The position numbers and the translations under genes are program-made. Of a DNA stretch of 64,000 nucleotides, positions 55,586-64,000 are shown in pieces. Under the pieces are notes generated by a model. The model searched no databases, had not been told where the DNA came from, and saw only the letters and a program-made list of their open reading frames with translations. Source of the stretch: an uncultured Burkholderiaceae bacterium (GTDB lineage Bacteria > Pseudomonadota > Gammaproteobacteria > Burkholderiales > Burkholderiaceae_B); contig CALBEY010000049.1 of assembly GCA_937888805.1 (NCBI GenBank), positions 16,207 through 80,206 of the forward strand, written 5' to 3'. Each line of letters starts with the position of its first letter. Position 1 is the first letter of the stretch.

Positions 55586-57294
55586 AGATTTCACGCCAAG
55601 CCTACGCAGAGATGTTTGGTCCAACCATCGGTGACCGTGTCCGGTTGGCCGATACGGCTTTGTTTGCGCAAGTCGAAGAGGATTTCACCATTTATGGTGA
55701 GGAAGTGAAATTCGGCGGGGGCAAAGTCATTCGTGACGGCATGGGCCAGTCACAACGGATGAGTCAAGATTGCGCCGATACGGTTTTAACCAATGCCTTA
55801 ATCATTGATTGGTGGGGCATTGTTAAAGCGGACATCGGTCTAAAAAATGGTCGTATTAGTGGCATTGGAAAAGCGGGTAATCCTGATGTGCAGCCTGGGG
55901 TGACGATCGTGATTGGGTCTGGCACGGAAATCATTGCCGCCGAAGGCATGATTGTCACCGCTGGTGGGGTTGACAGTCATATTCACTTTATTTGTCCCCA
56001 GCAAATTGAAGAGGCGTTGACTTCAGGCATCACCACCATGCTCGGTGGTGGCACGGGTCCGGCGACAGGTACATTTGCCACGACGGTGACACCGGGTCCT
56101 TGGTATCTTGGCCGAATGCTGCAAGCCGCTGAAGCATATCCGATGAACTTGGGTTTTATGGGCAAAGGCAATACGTCGTTACCCGAGCCGTTGATGGAGC
56201 AAATCCAAGCCGGTGCGATTGGCTTGAAGCTTCACGAGGATTGGGGCAGCACGCCCGCCGCGATTGACAATTGCTTATCGGTAGCAGATCTGACCGATAC
56301 GCAGGTTGCGATTCACACTGACACGTTAAACGAGTCCGGATTCGTCGAGGCAACATTGGCAGCGATCAACGGTCGCGTGATCCACACTTATCACACCGAG
56401 GGTGCGGGTGGCGGTCATGCACCAGATATCATTCGCGCTTGCTCGCAGCCCAATGTCTTGCCGTCTTCGACCAATCCCACTCGACCCTATACGGTGAATA
56501 CCATTGATGAGCACTTGGATATGTTGATGGTCTGTCATCACCTTGATGCCTCGATCGCCGAAGATATTGCCTTTGCTGAAAGCCGTATTCGACGCGAGAC
56601 CATTGCTGCTGAAGATATCCTCCATGACATTGGCGCTTTTTCCATGATTGCCTCTGATAGTCAGGCCATGGGTCGAGTCGGTGAAGTCATCATGCGCACG
56701 TGGCAGACGGCACACAAGATGCGCGAGCAGCGTGGTTCACTGTCATCCCCAGGTTTGAGCGATCCCGCTGAGCATGACAACGCCCGGATCAAGCGTTACA
56801 TCGCCAAATACACCATCAATCCTGCGATCGCGCATGGCATCGCGCACGAGGTTGGGTCAATTGAAGTGGGCAAGCTTGCGGATCTGGTGATTTGGCGGCC
56901 CGCTTTTTTTGGGGTGAAACCCACCACCGTGATCAAAGGCGGCATGATTGCCATGGCGCTGATGGGTGATCCCAACGCCTCAATCCCCACCCCACAACCC
57001 ATGCACTACCGGCCACAGTTTGGCGCCGCAGGGCGAGCGGTTTTTGAGACAAGCCTGACTTTCATGTCGCAAGCAGCTGCGCAAGCTGGTGTGGCAAATG
57101 ATCTTGGGCTTCAAAAGCGTGTGGGTATCGTGCATGGTGTGCGACAGATCACCAAAGCCGATATGAAGCTTAACGATGCCACCCCACAAATCAAAGTCAA
57201 CCCTGAGAATTACAAAGTCTATGCCGACGGTGAGTTATTGGATTGTGAACCTGCCACGGTGTTACCAATGGCGCAACGGTATTTTCTTTTTTAA
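55582..57294 (+). CDS. ureC: Urease alpha (catalytic) subunit
   Basis: 570-aa nickel hydrolase that splits urea to ammonia and carbamate. Every active-site residue is visible: nickel ligands in [10 protein letters not shown] (His133, His135), the carbamylated Lys216 in GLKLHEDWG, His245 in AIHTD, His271 in [15 protein letters not shown], and the flap Cys318-His319 in MVCHHL. Asp near 360 in [12 protein letters not shown] completes the site. So the enzyme should be active once matured. Confidence 0.98.
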   Translation: MKISRQAYAEMFGPTIGDRVRLADTALFAQVEEDFTIYGEEVKFGGGKVIRDGMGQSQRMSQDCADTVLTNALIIDWWGIVKADIGLKNGRISGIGKAGNPDVQPGVTIVIGSGTEIIAAEGMIVTAGGVDSHIHFICPQQIEEALTSGITTMLGGGTGPATGTFATTVTPGPWYLGRMLQAAEAYPMNLGFMGKGNTSLPEPLMEQIQAGAIGLKLHEDWGSTPAAIDNCLSVADLTDTQVAIHTDTLNESGFVEATLAAINGRVIHTYHTEGAGGGHAPDIIRACSQPNVLPSSTNPTRPYTVNTIDEHLDMLMVCHHLDASIAEDIAFAESRIRRETIAAEDILHDIGAFSMIASDSQAMGRVGEVIMRTWQTAHKMREQRGSLSSPGLSDPAEHDNARIKRYIAKYTINPAIAHGIAHEVGSIEVGKLADLVIWRPAFFGVKPTTVIKGGMIAMALMGDPNASIPTPQPMHYRPQFGAAGRAVFETSLTFMSQAAAQAGVANDLGLQKRVGIVHGVRQITKADMKLNDATPQIKVNPENYKVYADGELLDCEPATVLPMAQRYFLF

Positions 57295-57296
57295 CC

Positions 57297-57842
57297 ATGG
57301 CCGTCTTGTTTGAACAAAAGCTGGCTGGCAGCGACGATCATCCGTTTGAAGGTGAAGAGGTGTTGTCATTGAGTTGCTCTGATCGGCAACGCAGTCGACT
57401 CGCAGCCATGCTACCCAGCGGGCATGCAGTGGCCATTATCTTGCCTCGCGGAGAAGTGATGAATCCGGGCGATGTGTTGGTGAGTGCTTGTGGACAGCGC
57501 CTACGGATCGAAGCGCAGCCTGAGGCTTTATTGCGTGTCAGCACCCAAAGCGCTTTTGATTTGATGCGGGTGACCTACCACTTGGCCAATCGACACGTCA
57601 GGGCGATGTTGACACCCCATGCTATCTATATTGAGCCCGATGCTGTCTTGCAGCAGATGGTTCGTCTTCTTGGGGCGTCTGTGACGATTGTGAACCAGCC
57701 TTTCTTGCCTGAGGCAGGTGCTTATTCGTCTGGCCACCGTCATCACCATGGTGAGGTGGTGGCTCTAGACGACGAGATGGGGCAGGTCGGTGAAGCGTTA
57801 TCGATTCAGGCGCACCGTGTGAGTCTGGGTGATTCAAAATGA
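57297..57842 (+). CDS. ureE: Urease accessory protein UreE (nickel metallochaperone)
   Basis: 181-aa nickel carrier for urease. The N-terminal domain has LSCSDRQRSRLAAMLPSGH, a typical UreE pattern. The central metal-binding domain carries LANRHVRAMLTPHAIYIEPD, including the conserved His pair. A short His-rich segment (SSGHRHHHGEVV) lies near the C-terminus, more modest than the poly-His tail of Klebsiella UreE. The stop overlaps ureF (ATGA). Confidence 0.95.
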   Translation: MAVLFEQKLAGSDDHPFEGEEVLSLSCSDRQRSRLAAMLPSGHAVAIILPRGEVMNPGDVLVSACGQRLRIEAQPEALLRVSTQSAFDLMRVTYHLANRHVRAMLTPHAIYIEPDAVLQQMVRLLGASVTIVNQPFLPEAGAYSSGHRHHHGEVVALDDEMGQVGEALSIQAHRVSLGDSK

Positions 57843-58543
57843 GTCAGCCCGCTAGCGGTGTTGATTCGGCTGATCAATGGATCGATGCACTACACCTAGC
57901 CAGTCCTTCGCTGCCGATTGGTGGATTTGCTTATTCTCAAGGTCTAGAGCAAGCGCAAGCGTCGGGTTGGGTGGCTGATCGCAACAGCGCTGAAGTATGG
58001 ATTCGTGACGCATTGTTGTTGGTATTGGCCCAACAAGAGTTGCCGGCGTGGTTGGCGTGTTTTAGGGCCACTCGGCGCAGTGATTGGGCCACTGTCATTG
58101 AGTTGGCTTACGAATGGACGGCGCTCAGAGAAACCGCTGAGTTGCGACTTGAATCGCGACAAATGGCCTATTCAATGGTGCGTTTGTTCGAGCAGTGGGT
58201 GGTGCCTAAGCGTATGCCACCAACGGGAGTGATGCAACGAATAGCAACAAACCACACCGTGGCTCACGCCACGTTGTGTGGTTTGCGGTTTCACGATGAG
58301 ACGATTGCTTTGTCCGCCTTTATTTGGGCTTGGCTAGAAAATCAGGTGCTGTCTGCCGTGAAGATCGTGCCATTGGGTCAGCTTGATGGTCAGGTACTTA
58401 TGCACTCGCTTAAACCCGCTGTTAGGCAAGCGATAGAAACGGCCAAAACGACTGATTTAAGTGCCGCCGGCAGTGCCCCTGTCGGTTTAGCCATGATCAG
58501 CAGTCAACACGAAACACAGTACACCCGGTTATTCAGAAGCTAG
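57839..58543 (+). CDS. ureF: Urease accessory protein UreF
   Basis: 234-aa helical protein acting in the UreDFG pre-activation complex; UreF controls UreG GTPase activity. Recognised by LASPSLPIGGFAYSQGLEQA near the N-terminus, HTVAHATLCGLRFHD in the middle and IVPLGQLDGQVLMHSL toward the end. The ATG overlaps the ureE stop, and ureG follows after 24 bp. Confidence 0.95.
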   Translation: MSQPASGVDSADQWIDALHLASPSLPIGGFAYSQGLEQAQASGWVADRNSAEVWIRDALLLVLAQQELPAWLACFRATRRSDWATVIELAYEWTALRETAELRLESRQMAYSMVRLFEQWVVPKRMPPTGVMQRIATNHTVAHATLCGLRFHDETIALSAFIWAWLENQVLSAVKIVPLGQLDGQVLMHSLKPAVRQAIETAKTTDLSAAGSAPVGLAMISSQHETQYTRLFRS

Positions 58544-58567
58544 GCATAAAACAATGGAAAAAGTATC

Positions 58568-59182
58568 ATGATAAAAACGCCATTACGAGTAGGCATTGGT
58601 GGGCCTGTTGGTTCAGGCAAAACCACCTTGGTCGAGATGTTGTGCAAGCGCATGCGTGACAAGTGGCAGCTCGCGGTTGTAACCAATGATATTTACACCA
58701 AAGAAGACGAGCGATTGCTTGTGGCCGCTGATGCCTTAGCGGCTGAGCGCATCATGGGGGTTGAGACAGGGGGGTGTCCCCACACGGCTATTCGAGAAGA
58801 TGCCTCGATCAATTTGGAGGCTATCGATCGCATGCAGCAACGGTTTCCGGACCTAGATATTATTTTTGTAGAGTCGGGCGGTGATAACTTGGCGGCGACC
58901 TTCAGCCCTGACTTGTCGGATTTGACGATCTACGTGATTGACGTGGCGGGCGGTGAAAAAATCCCTCGCAAAGGTGGCCCTGGCATCACCCGCAGCGACT
59001 TGTTGGTGATCAATAAAATTGACCTTGCGCCCTATGTGGGTGCGAACTTGGATGTGATGCGCCACGACACGGCTCGCATGCGACCAGAGCGCGACTGGGT
59101 GATGACTGACCTTAAGCGCAGCGAGGGCCTAGAGACCATCGTTACCTTCATTGAGCAAAAAGGATGTCTTGGCCTGGGATAA
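58568..59182 (+). CDS. ureG: Urease accessory GTPase UreG
   Basis: 204-aa SIMIBI GTPase that drives nickel insertion. P-loop [16 protein letters not shown] (about residues 8-23), the metal-binding Cys-Pro-His motif [15 protein letters not shown], switch [15 protein letters not shown] and the guanine motif VINKIDLAP. It ends the urease operon. The 44 bp to the convergent roxA contain a possible weak hairpin (AAGACC/GGTCTT, 59188-59226) not called separately. Confidence 0.97.
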   Translation: MIKTPLRVGIGGPVGSGKTTLVEMLCKRMRDKWQLAVVTNDIYTKEDERLLVAADALAAERIMGVETGGCPHTAIREDASINLEAIDRMQQRFPDLDIIFVESGGDNLAATFSPDLSDLTIYVIDVAGGEKIPRKGGPGITRSDLLVINKIDLAPYVGANLDVMRHDTARMRPERDWVMTDLKRSEGLETIVTFIEQKGCLGLG

Positions 59183-59226
59183 AAAACAAGACCCTTATTT
59201 GAGTCTCTGTGTCGTGGCGTGGTCTT

Positions 59227-60396
59227 TTAATGAACACTGGGTTGCCAATGAACCCAACCGGCGTCCAGCCAATCGTTCAATGTGTCAATGGTTTGATTTT
59301 GGGTATGGCTTTTGCCACTGGTTTGGGCAGGGGTTAGGGACACACTTCTTGTGTTGGCGAGTTGCTTCAATAACGCGTTGGCTGCAGTGGGGGCTTTTTC
59401 GCCATTGATAAAGAGCCGTCGCTGCCAAAACAGCATGCGCGTGCGGCGATCGAGCTTGATCCGTCCGGCTTGTCCGGGCTCAATGAATCGATCAGTGGAC
59501 TCAAATCTCGCCATCTGGTTTGGTTCGGTCATCCAAGCGCCCAAGCACTCGACAGCCAAAGATTGGTTTAGGGCAATTTGCCCGACGCTCTTTAATGCCG
59601 CTTGGATCAGTCGTTCAGGCAGTTCAGCCGATTCGTTCACGGCGTGTTGGTTGGGGTCACGAAAGTGACGTTGCAACTTCGTAGGGGTTTCTACGCCAAG
59701 GCCGTCGGCGGCGGCTTCAAACAAGCGCTGTGCCATCATGGCTGCCGTTGGCGCTTTAAAACCCACGGAGAGCGTCATGCAGTCATGGTCTAAGGCAATG
59801 CCATCGTGAGCGGCATCGGGGGGGAGATACAGCATATCGCCCGGTTCAAGGACCACGTCTTCTTGGGGTGTGAATCGGGATAGGATTTTCAGGGGCAGGT
59901 CTGGCACCAAAGAAAGGTCTTGTTGTTGACCAAACCGCCAACGGCGACGGCCCTGCGATTGAATTAAAAATACGTCGTAGCTGTCAAAGTGTGGACCCAC
60001 ACCGCCACCTTCGCTGGCGATGCTAATCATCAAATCATCGAGCCTGGCCGAGGGCACAAAGTTAAATTGGTAAAGCAGGTCTGCGGCAGCGTCGTCGTAA
60101 AGATCAACGCTTTGAACCAACAACGTCCAGTTCGGTGACTGAGCGGCAGGCATTCGACCAAAGGGGCCGTGTTTCATATGCCAGCTGTCTGCATCGCGCC
60201 AAATCAGGCGTGACTCGACATCATCGCGACGGCTGAGCTTTTTAAGTTCAGCGACGCGCACGGGTGGCTTTGAGTTCGCAAATGCTTGTTTCACGACCAG
60301 TGGTTTCTTTTGCCAATAATCACGCATGAATTGATTAGGGGTCAGGCCACCAAGTAGCGGCAAAGGCTGATTAACTGTGTCAGGGCGAGTGCTCAT
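59227..60396 (-). CDS. roxA: JmjC/cupin ribosomal protein oxygenase (RoxA/YcfD-like)
   Basis: 389-aa Fe(II)/2-oxoglutarate oxygenase related to E. coli YcfD, which hydroxylates an arginine of ribosomal protein uL16. Iron ligands are in [13 protein letters not shown] (His-x-Asp) and [10 protein letters not shown] (His). The N-terminal [17 protein letters not shown] motif and the C-terminal winged-helix region are typical. The gene order with mutS is 4-bp overlapping (ATGA): mutS is upstream and roxA follows on the same transcript. The target in this organism is inferred from the family. Confidence 0.88.
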   Translation of the reverse strand: MSTRPDTVNQPLPLLGGLTPNQFMRDYWQKKPLVVKQAFANSKPPVRVAELKKLSRRDDVESRLIWRDADSWHMKHGPFGRMPAAQSPNWTLLVQSVDLYDDAAADLLYQFNFVPSARLDDLMISIASEGGGVGPHFDSYDVFLIQSQGRRRWRFGQQQDLSLVPDLPLKILSRFTPQEDVVLEPGDMLYLPPDAAHDGIALDHDCMTLSVGFKAPTAAMMAQRLFEAAADGLGVETPTKLQRHFRDPNQHAVNESAELPERLIQAALKSVGQIALNQSLAVECLGAWMTEPNQMARFESTDRFIEPGQAGRIKLDRRTRMLFWQRRLFINGEKAPTAANALLKQLANTRSVSLTPAQTSGKSHTQNQTIDTLNDWLDAGWVHWQPSVH

Positions 60397-63074
60397 AAAA
60401 GTTTCCGTTTCAGTGAGTAGAGCGCTTCAAGAGCGTCTCGCGGTGACAGGCTGTCAGGATCCAAATCGATAAGCGCTTGGGTTAACGCTTGCTCGAGGGC
60501 TGCGGCATCATCGGCTGCTGTCGATGGATCATGATTGGCGGAGTTAGCAAACAAACCCAATTGCGGCGAGGGCGTGCCTTGCGCTTCGAGTCGCTCGAGC
60601 TCTTTGCTGGCATGACGAATAACACTGGCTGGGATGCCTGCGCGTTGGGCCACTTGAATGCCGTAACTGCGGCTCGCTGGGCCGTCGCGCACCTCATGTA
60701 AGAAGACAACGCCAGAGGGCGAGTCAGCCGCAGCCAAGTGAACGTTGGCTGCACAAGCGTTGTCAGATGGCAAGCGTGTCATCTCAAAATAATGCGTTGC
60801 AAACAAGGTCAGCGCGCGGTTATGCGTCAAGAGCCGATGGGCGATCGCCCAAGCCAGCGACAAGCCATCATAGGTGGATGTGCCGCGACCAATTTCGTCC
60901 ATGATGACCAAACTGTGGGCTGTGCTGGCCGCGAGTATCGTGGCCGCTTCGGTCATTTCCATCATGAAAGTCGAACGCCCGCCGGCCAAGTCGTCAGCCG
61001 CACCAATACGGGTAAAAATTCGATCGATGCTGCCGATGGTGGCGGCCTTGGCCGGCACAAAACTGCCCACTCGAGCCAACAGCACAATCAGGGCGACTTG
61101 GCGCATGTAGGTGGATTTACCACCCATATTAGGGCCAGTCACAATCAACAGTGAACGCTGTGCGTTAAGAACGCAATCATTGGGTATAAAGCGCTCGATG
61201 CTGCGCTCGACCGTGGGGTGGCGGCCGGCATCAATGGCAATGGTTGGGGTGGAAACGATTTCTGGGGCGACCCAGTCGTTACGTGCGGCGTGCTGTGCCA
61301 AGGCGCTGGTGGCGTCGATTTGAGCCAAGGCTTGACTGGCCAAGTTTAAATGTGTGACCCACTTAGACAGATTTTCAAGTAACTGTTCGTAAAGCCACTT
61401 CTCGCGTGCCAAGGATCGGTCTTGCGAAGAGAGAATTTTATCTTCCCACGACTTGAGTTCTGGCGTGATGAAGCGCTCGGCATTTTTAAGGGTTTGACGG
61501 CGCCGATAGTCATCGGGCACCTTGTCGAGTTGACCACGCGTAACTTCAATAAAAAACCCATGCACGCGGTTGTACTCAACGCGTAAGTTAGCGATGCCGG
61601 TGCGGGTTTTTTCGCGGGTTTCGATGTCAATCAAAACGTTGCCTTGATCGCTTGATAGCGCGCGTAACTCGTCGAGATCCGCGTCAAAGCCATCGGCGAT
61701 AACTCCGCCATCCCTGACCTGCAGGGCGGGCTCCGGAGCGATCGCCAAAACGAGCTGGTCTGTGAGTTGCTTATCCACGGCCAATTGCGTGATCCATTGC
61801 GCAACCGTGGGCTGATCGCTTGGCTCAAACAAGTGCAACGTTTCTATCAGTGCGGGCAATTCGCGCAGTGCGTCTCTAAGGCTCGCCAACTCGCGCGGCC
61901 GAACGGTTTTGAGGGCAATGCGAGTGGTGATGCGCTCAAGGTCTGGCCAACAAGCCAGCGCGGTCGTTAATGTTGACAAGGCGCCCGGCATCGGCGCGCT
62001 TAAAAATCGAGTCACTGCGTGTTGTCTGGCGAGCACCGCCTCGTTGTCTCTTAATGGGTGGTGCAGCCAACGTCTGAGCAGCCGGCTACCCATGGGCGTG
62101 GCACAGTGATCCATCAAAGAAAACAGTGTTGGTGCGGCCTCGCCTGAAATGGTTTCGCTGATTTCTAGGTTTCGCCGAGTGGCGGGATCCATCATCAGAA
62201 AGTCGCCGGCGCGCTCGACATGCAATTCGTGCACGTGCGACATGGCTTGTGCTTGGGTGCGGCTGGCGTAACGCAGTAGTGCGCCGGCGGCGCTGATCCC
62301 GGCCTCGAGATCGCTGATGTCAAGCCCGCTCAAGGAATCAACCCCAAAGTGCTGGCACAGCTGACTTTGAGCATCTTTGCGCTCAAAGTGCCAAGTCGGT
62401 ACCGTGCTCAAGGCACAACCTGAGGGTGCTGGGTAGCGATGGTCTTCAGCGACGATCAGTTCGGCCGGTCCGATTCTGTGCAAAGTCGCGTCTATCAACG
62501 AGGTATCACACTCGGTGACGCGCCATTGGCCACTCGCTAAATTGAGCCATGCAATGGCGGCCAGGCCGCTGGGCTTGCCGGCACGCATGGGTTGCCAAAG
62601 TGCCGCCAAGCAACGGTCTGATTTTGAGGGTAAAAGCGCCTCGTCAGTGAGTGTGCCTGGTGTGATGATGCGAACGATTTTGCGTTCAACAGGTCCTTTG
62701 CTGGTGGCAGGATCGCCGATCTGTTCGCATACGGCCACCGACTCACCCAAGGCAACCAGTTTGGCCAGATATTGCTCAACCGCGTGCACGGGCACACCCG
62801 CCATGGGAATCGGGGCACCGTTCGAGGTGCCGCGTTTGGTCAGCGTCAGGCCGAGCAGGCGAGCGCCGCGTTCGGCATCGTCGTAAAACAACTCATAGAA
62901 GTCCCCCATCCGATAAAAGAGCAGCAACTCGCCTGCCTCTTCTTTCAATCGAAAGAACTGCTGCATCATCGGGGTGTGTGCTTGCGCTGCGGGGGTGGGT
63001 TTAGCCAAAATGTTTTGTGCCGTTGTCGCGATTGCCGTTAAAGATATCGGTATGAACGGAAAATATCCGCTCAA
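60393..63074 (-). CDS. mutS: DNA mismatch repair protein MutS
   Basis: 893-aa mismatch sensor ATPase. The mismatch-reading Phe motif region ([20 protein letters not shown], then [10 protein letters not shown]) and the ATPase with Walker [34 protein letters not shown] and ATHYFEMT are intact, followed by a C-terminal tail. The N-terminus is uncertain: the frame opens with TTG at 63074 and similarity starts only at HTPMMQQ (about residue 34). No ATG precedes it except the MM pair at 62969, so a TTG near codon 23 or the first TTG is used, or the gene's 5' end was altered. The hairpin scar at 63115-63147 lies just upstream. Confidence 0.93.
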   Translation of the reverse strand: MSGYFPFIPISLTAIATTAQNILAKPTPAAQAHTPMMQQFFRLKEEAGELLLFYRMGDFYELFYDDAERGARLLGLTLTKRGTSNGAPIPMAGVPVHAVEQYLAKLVALGESVAVCEQIGDPATSKGPVERKIVRIITPGTLTDEALLPSKSDRCLAALWQPMRAGKPSGLAAIAWLNLASGQWRVTECDTSLIDATLHRIGPAELIVAEDHRYPAPSGCALSTVPTWHFERKDAQSQLCQHFGVDSLSGLDISDLEAGISAAGALLRYASRTQAQAMSHVHELHVERAGDFLMMDPATRRNLEISETISGEAAPTLFSLMDHCATPMGSRLLRRWLHHPLRDNEAVLARQHAVTRFLSAPMPGALSTLTTALACWPDLERITTRIALKTVRPRELASLRDALRELPALIETLHLFEPSDQPTVAQWITQLAVDKQLTDQLVLAIAPEPALQVRDGGVIADGFDADLDELRALSSDQGNVLIDIETREKTRTGIANLRVEYNRVHGFFIEVTRGQLDKVPDDYRRRQTLKNAERFITPELKSWEDKILSSQDRSLAREKWLYEQLLENLSKWVTHLNLASQALAQIDATSALAQHAARNDWVAPEIVSTPTIAIDAGRHPTVERSIERFIPNDCVLNAQRSLLIVTGPNMGGKSTYMRQVALIVLLARVGSFVPAKAATIGSIDRIFTRIGAADDLAGGRSTFMMEMTEAATILAASTAHSLVIMDEIGRGTSTYDGLSLAWAIAHRLLTHNRALTLFATHYFEMTRLPSDNACAANVHLAAADSPSGVVFLHEVRDGPASRSYGIQVAQRAGIPASVIRHASKELERLEAQGTPSPQLGLFANSANHDPSTAADDAAALEQALTQALIDLDPDSLSPRDALEALYSLKRKLL

Positions 63075-63114
63075 TCAAACAGAAGTCGTTCTATTTTACC
63101 CATCCAGCGCGTAA

Positions 63115-63147
63115 AGCCCCGCTCTTCAGGCCGGGGAGGCAGTCAAC
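63115..63147 (+). mobile_element. Degenerate IS200/IS605-type right-end hairpin (scar)
   Basis: AAGCCCCGCTCTTCAGGCCG followed by GGGAGGcAGTCAAC resembles the G/C hairpin and GTCA-type terminus that ends IS605-group elements after tnpB (typically aaGCCCCGCCCTTCAGGGCG, then GGGAGG). Here the stem is imperfect (CCCCG at 63117-63121, CGGGG at 63132-63136). No tnpA or tnpB is present on either side, so it would be a leftover. TTGAT, a known target motif of the group, follows at 63150-63154. It could also be an unrelated hairpin. Confidence 0.4.
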
Positions 63148-63311
63148 TTTTGATATCGATGGACTGAGTCGCACTGTGCCAACACCAAACTTTGGTTTGG
63201 GTTTTCTAAACAGACACACGCCAAATGATGTATCTCAAGTAGATTCGGTGCTATGGCCAGTCCTTCTCCAAGTAAGAAGCGTATCGTTGTGTAGAAAGCG
63301 GCTTTTTCGCT

Positions 63312-64000
63312 TCAAAGCAGTTTTTGGTTGGTTCTTGACTCAATGGTTGCACACGCGTTTAAAAGTTCTTCGAACGCAATCGTGTGCCCGATCATGATTT
63401 GATCGGCTAGCATCGCAGCATAGTCATTTTCCAAAGCGTCTTTAGCCATTCCTGTTGGAATGATTCTTAGACCGCCAGAAGCAGCGGCTTCGTAGTCGAT
63501 TGTCTTTCCCTCGGCATCCTTTTCACTAAAAAAAAACGACTTGTGTTGAGCGACTGCCAATGCGGTTTTACGGTCGTTAATCACAGTTTCAGAACCAGGG
63601 TTGCTAGCAATCGAAACCAAATCGTACCAATGTCGCGCGTAACGTTCGCTCCGAATTCTTCCTTGTGCGCAAAATACATGTGCCGCCGTTGCCTTTTCCC
63701 AAAAAGTGCGGCTTACATTCATGACCTGAGGTGACGCCACGGGAAACGACAAGGTTGGTAGATGCTCAGCGATATCGCAGAAAACTCGATGTCGCTGGTG
63801 AGGCTCGCCGCTGGCGCGCCCGCCAAATTCAAGTGTGATGACTGGTGCGACATAACCCGTCCCTTTGGTTAAGGGTGAAAAGTGTAAAAACAGTTTGTCA
63901 TTTTCCTTACCCCCGAGTTCTATTTCTGCCCTGAGGTGAGATTTTTTCAATGCTTGTTCAAGAATGGGTACCACCACGCTTGTTATCCAGAGGGGAAGCC
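63312..64000 (-). CDS. AbiEii/AbiGii-type nucleotidyltransferase toxin, partial
   Basis: Minus-strand frame open to the window edge, with 229 codons visible. The conserved family blocks are VITLEFGGRASGEPHQRH, LPTLSFPVASPQVMNVSRTF followed by WEKATAAHVFCAQG, ARHWYDLVSIA, and the C-terminal IIPTGMAKDALENDYAAM. These match the AbiEii group, toxins of type IV toxin-antitoxin systems that block phage by nucleotidyl transfer to tRNA. The N-terminal GSxxx-D/E active-site part lies beyond the edge, as would the antitoxin (AbiEi). A GTG at 63977 is not the real start because the frame continues beyond it. Confidence 0.85.
   Translation of the reverse strand, partial: LPLWITSVVVPILEQALKKSHLRAEIELGGKENDKLFLHFSPLTKGTGYVAPVITLEFGGRASGEPHQRHRVFCDIAEHLPTLSFPVASPQVMNVSRTFWEKATAAHVFCAQGRIRSERYARHWYDLVSIASNPGSETVINDRKTALAVAQHKSFFFSEKDAEGKTIDYEAAASGGLRIIPTGMAKDALENDYAAMLADQIMIGHTIAFEELLNACATIESRTNQKLL

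Noticed and set aside
63253..63294. 13-codon frame MASPSPSKKRIVV
   Set aside because: Too short, no ribosome-binding site, no similarity I recognise.
1..64000. CRISPR arrays, rRNA genes, phage clusters, replication origin
   Set aside because: No regularly spaced repeats, no rRNA signature, no phage structural genes and no cluster of DnaA boxes were seen; the two 9-mers before parE are not enough for an origin.

Overview
The window looks like the chromosome of a free-living betaproteobacterium (order Burkholderiales). An Alcaligenaceae-type genome is my best guess, from protein character and gene order: rplS-nudL-rsgA-(M48)-orn, pdxJ-nagZ-uvrC-pgsA, dapA-bamC, trxA-rho, and parE/parC with an AscD-type ferredoxin reductase. 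Base composition looks moderate (roughly half G+C, estimated by eye). Genes are tightly packed with many 1-4 bp stop/start overlaps. No rRNA, prophage, integron or CRISPR array was seen. One tRNA is present (Arg, anticodon TCT).

Layout. 1-5.3 kb: 3' end of mtgA, a TRAP transporter operon (dctPQM) and a convergent thiamine-diphosphate enzyme. 5.3-5.6 kb: a 55-codon membrane-protein gene behind two tandem perfect LexA-type SOS boxes. 5.6-12.4 kb: rplS, nudL, rsgA (with the remnant of an M48 protease), orn, a MATE exporter, a GT-C glycosyltransferase and rpmE2. 12.6-22.2 kb: a SpeE-like protein, malonyl-CoA ligase, a DUF4136 lipoprotein, pdxJ, nagZ, uvrC, pgsA, an MFS carrier and queF. 22.5-28.1 kb: isocitrate lyase, a class III CoA-transferase, two acyl-CoA dehydrogenases and an FNR regulator that has lost its DNA-recognition helix. 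28.2-41 kb: clpB behind a sigma-32-like promoter, gtrA, queH, glnE, a YhdP/AsmA giant, rho and trxA. 41-50 kb: parE, parC, a ferredoxin-type reductase, dadA, two substrate-binding proteins and tRNA-Arg. 50-53.6 kb: yciO, an M50 protease, dapA and bamC. 53.6-59.2 kb: a complete urease operon ureDA-orf-BCEFG behind a sigma-54 promoter with two NtrC-like sites. 59.2-63.1 kb: a JmjC ribosomal oxygenase and mutS. 63.1-64 kb: a degenerate hairpin resembling an IS200/IS605 right end, then an AbiEii-type toxin gene running off the edge.

Functional themes. Nitrogen control recurs: GlnE adjusts glutamine synthetase, and the urease operon carries NtrC/sigma-54 signals. Carbon genes point to acetate/acyl-CoA use (aceA, acyl-CoA dehydrogenases, CoA-transferase, malonyl-CoA ligase). 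Two steps of queuosine synthesis (queF, queH) are present at separate loci. Several junctions look like products of deletion: the M48 stub fused to rsgA, the clipped fnr, no acpS between pdxJ and nagZ, and the transposon-end scar by mutS. This fits ongoing streamlining.

The most promising undescribed system is the small SOS-controlled membrane protein at 5.4 kb. The best-supported regulatory reading is the sigma-54/NtrC control region of urease, which also fixes a GTG start for ureD.
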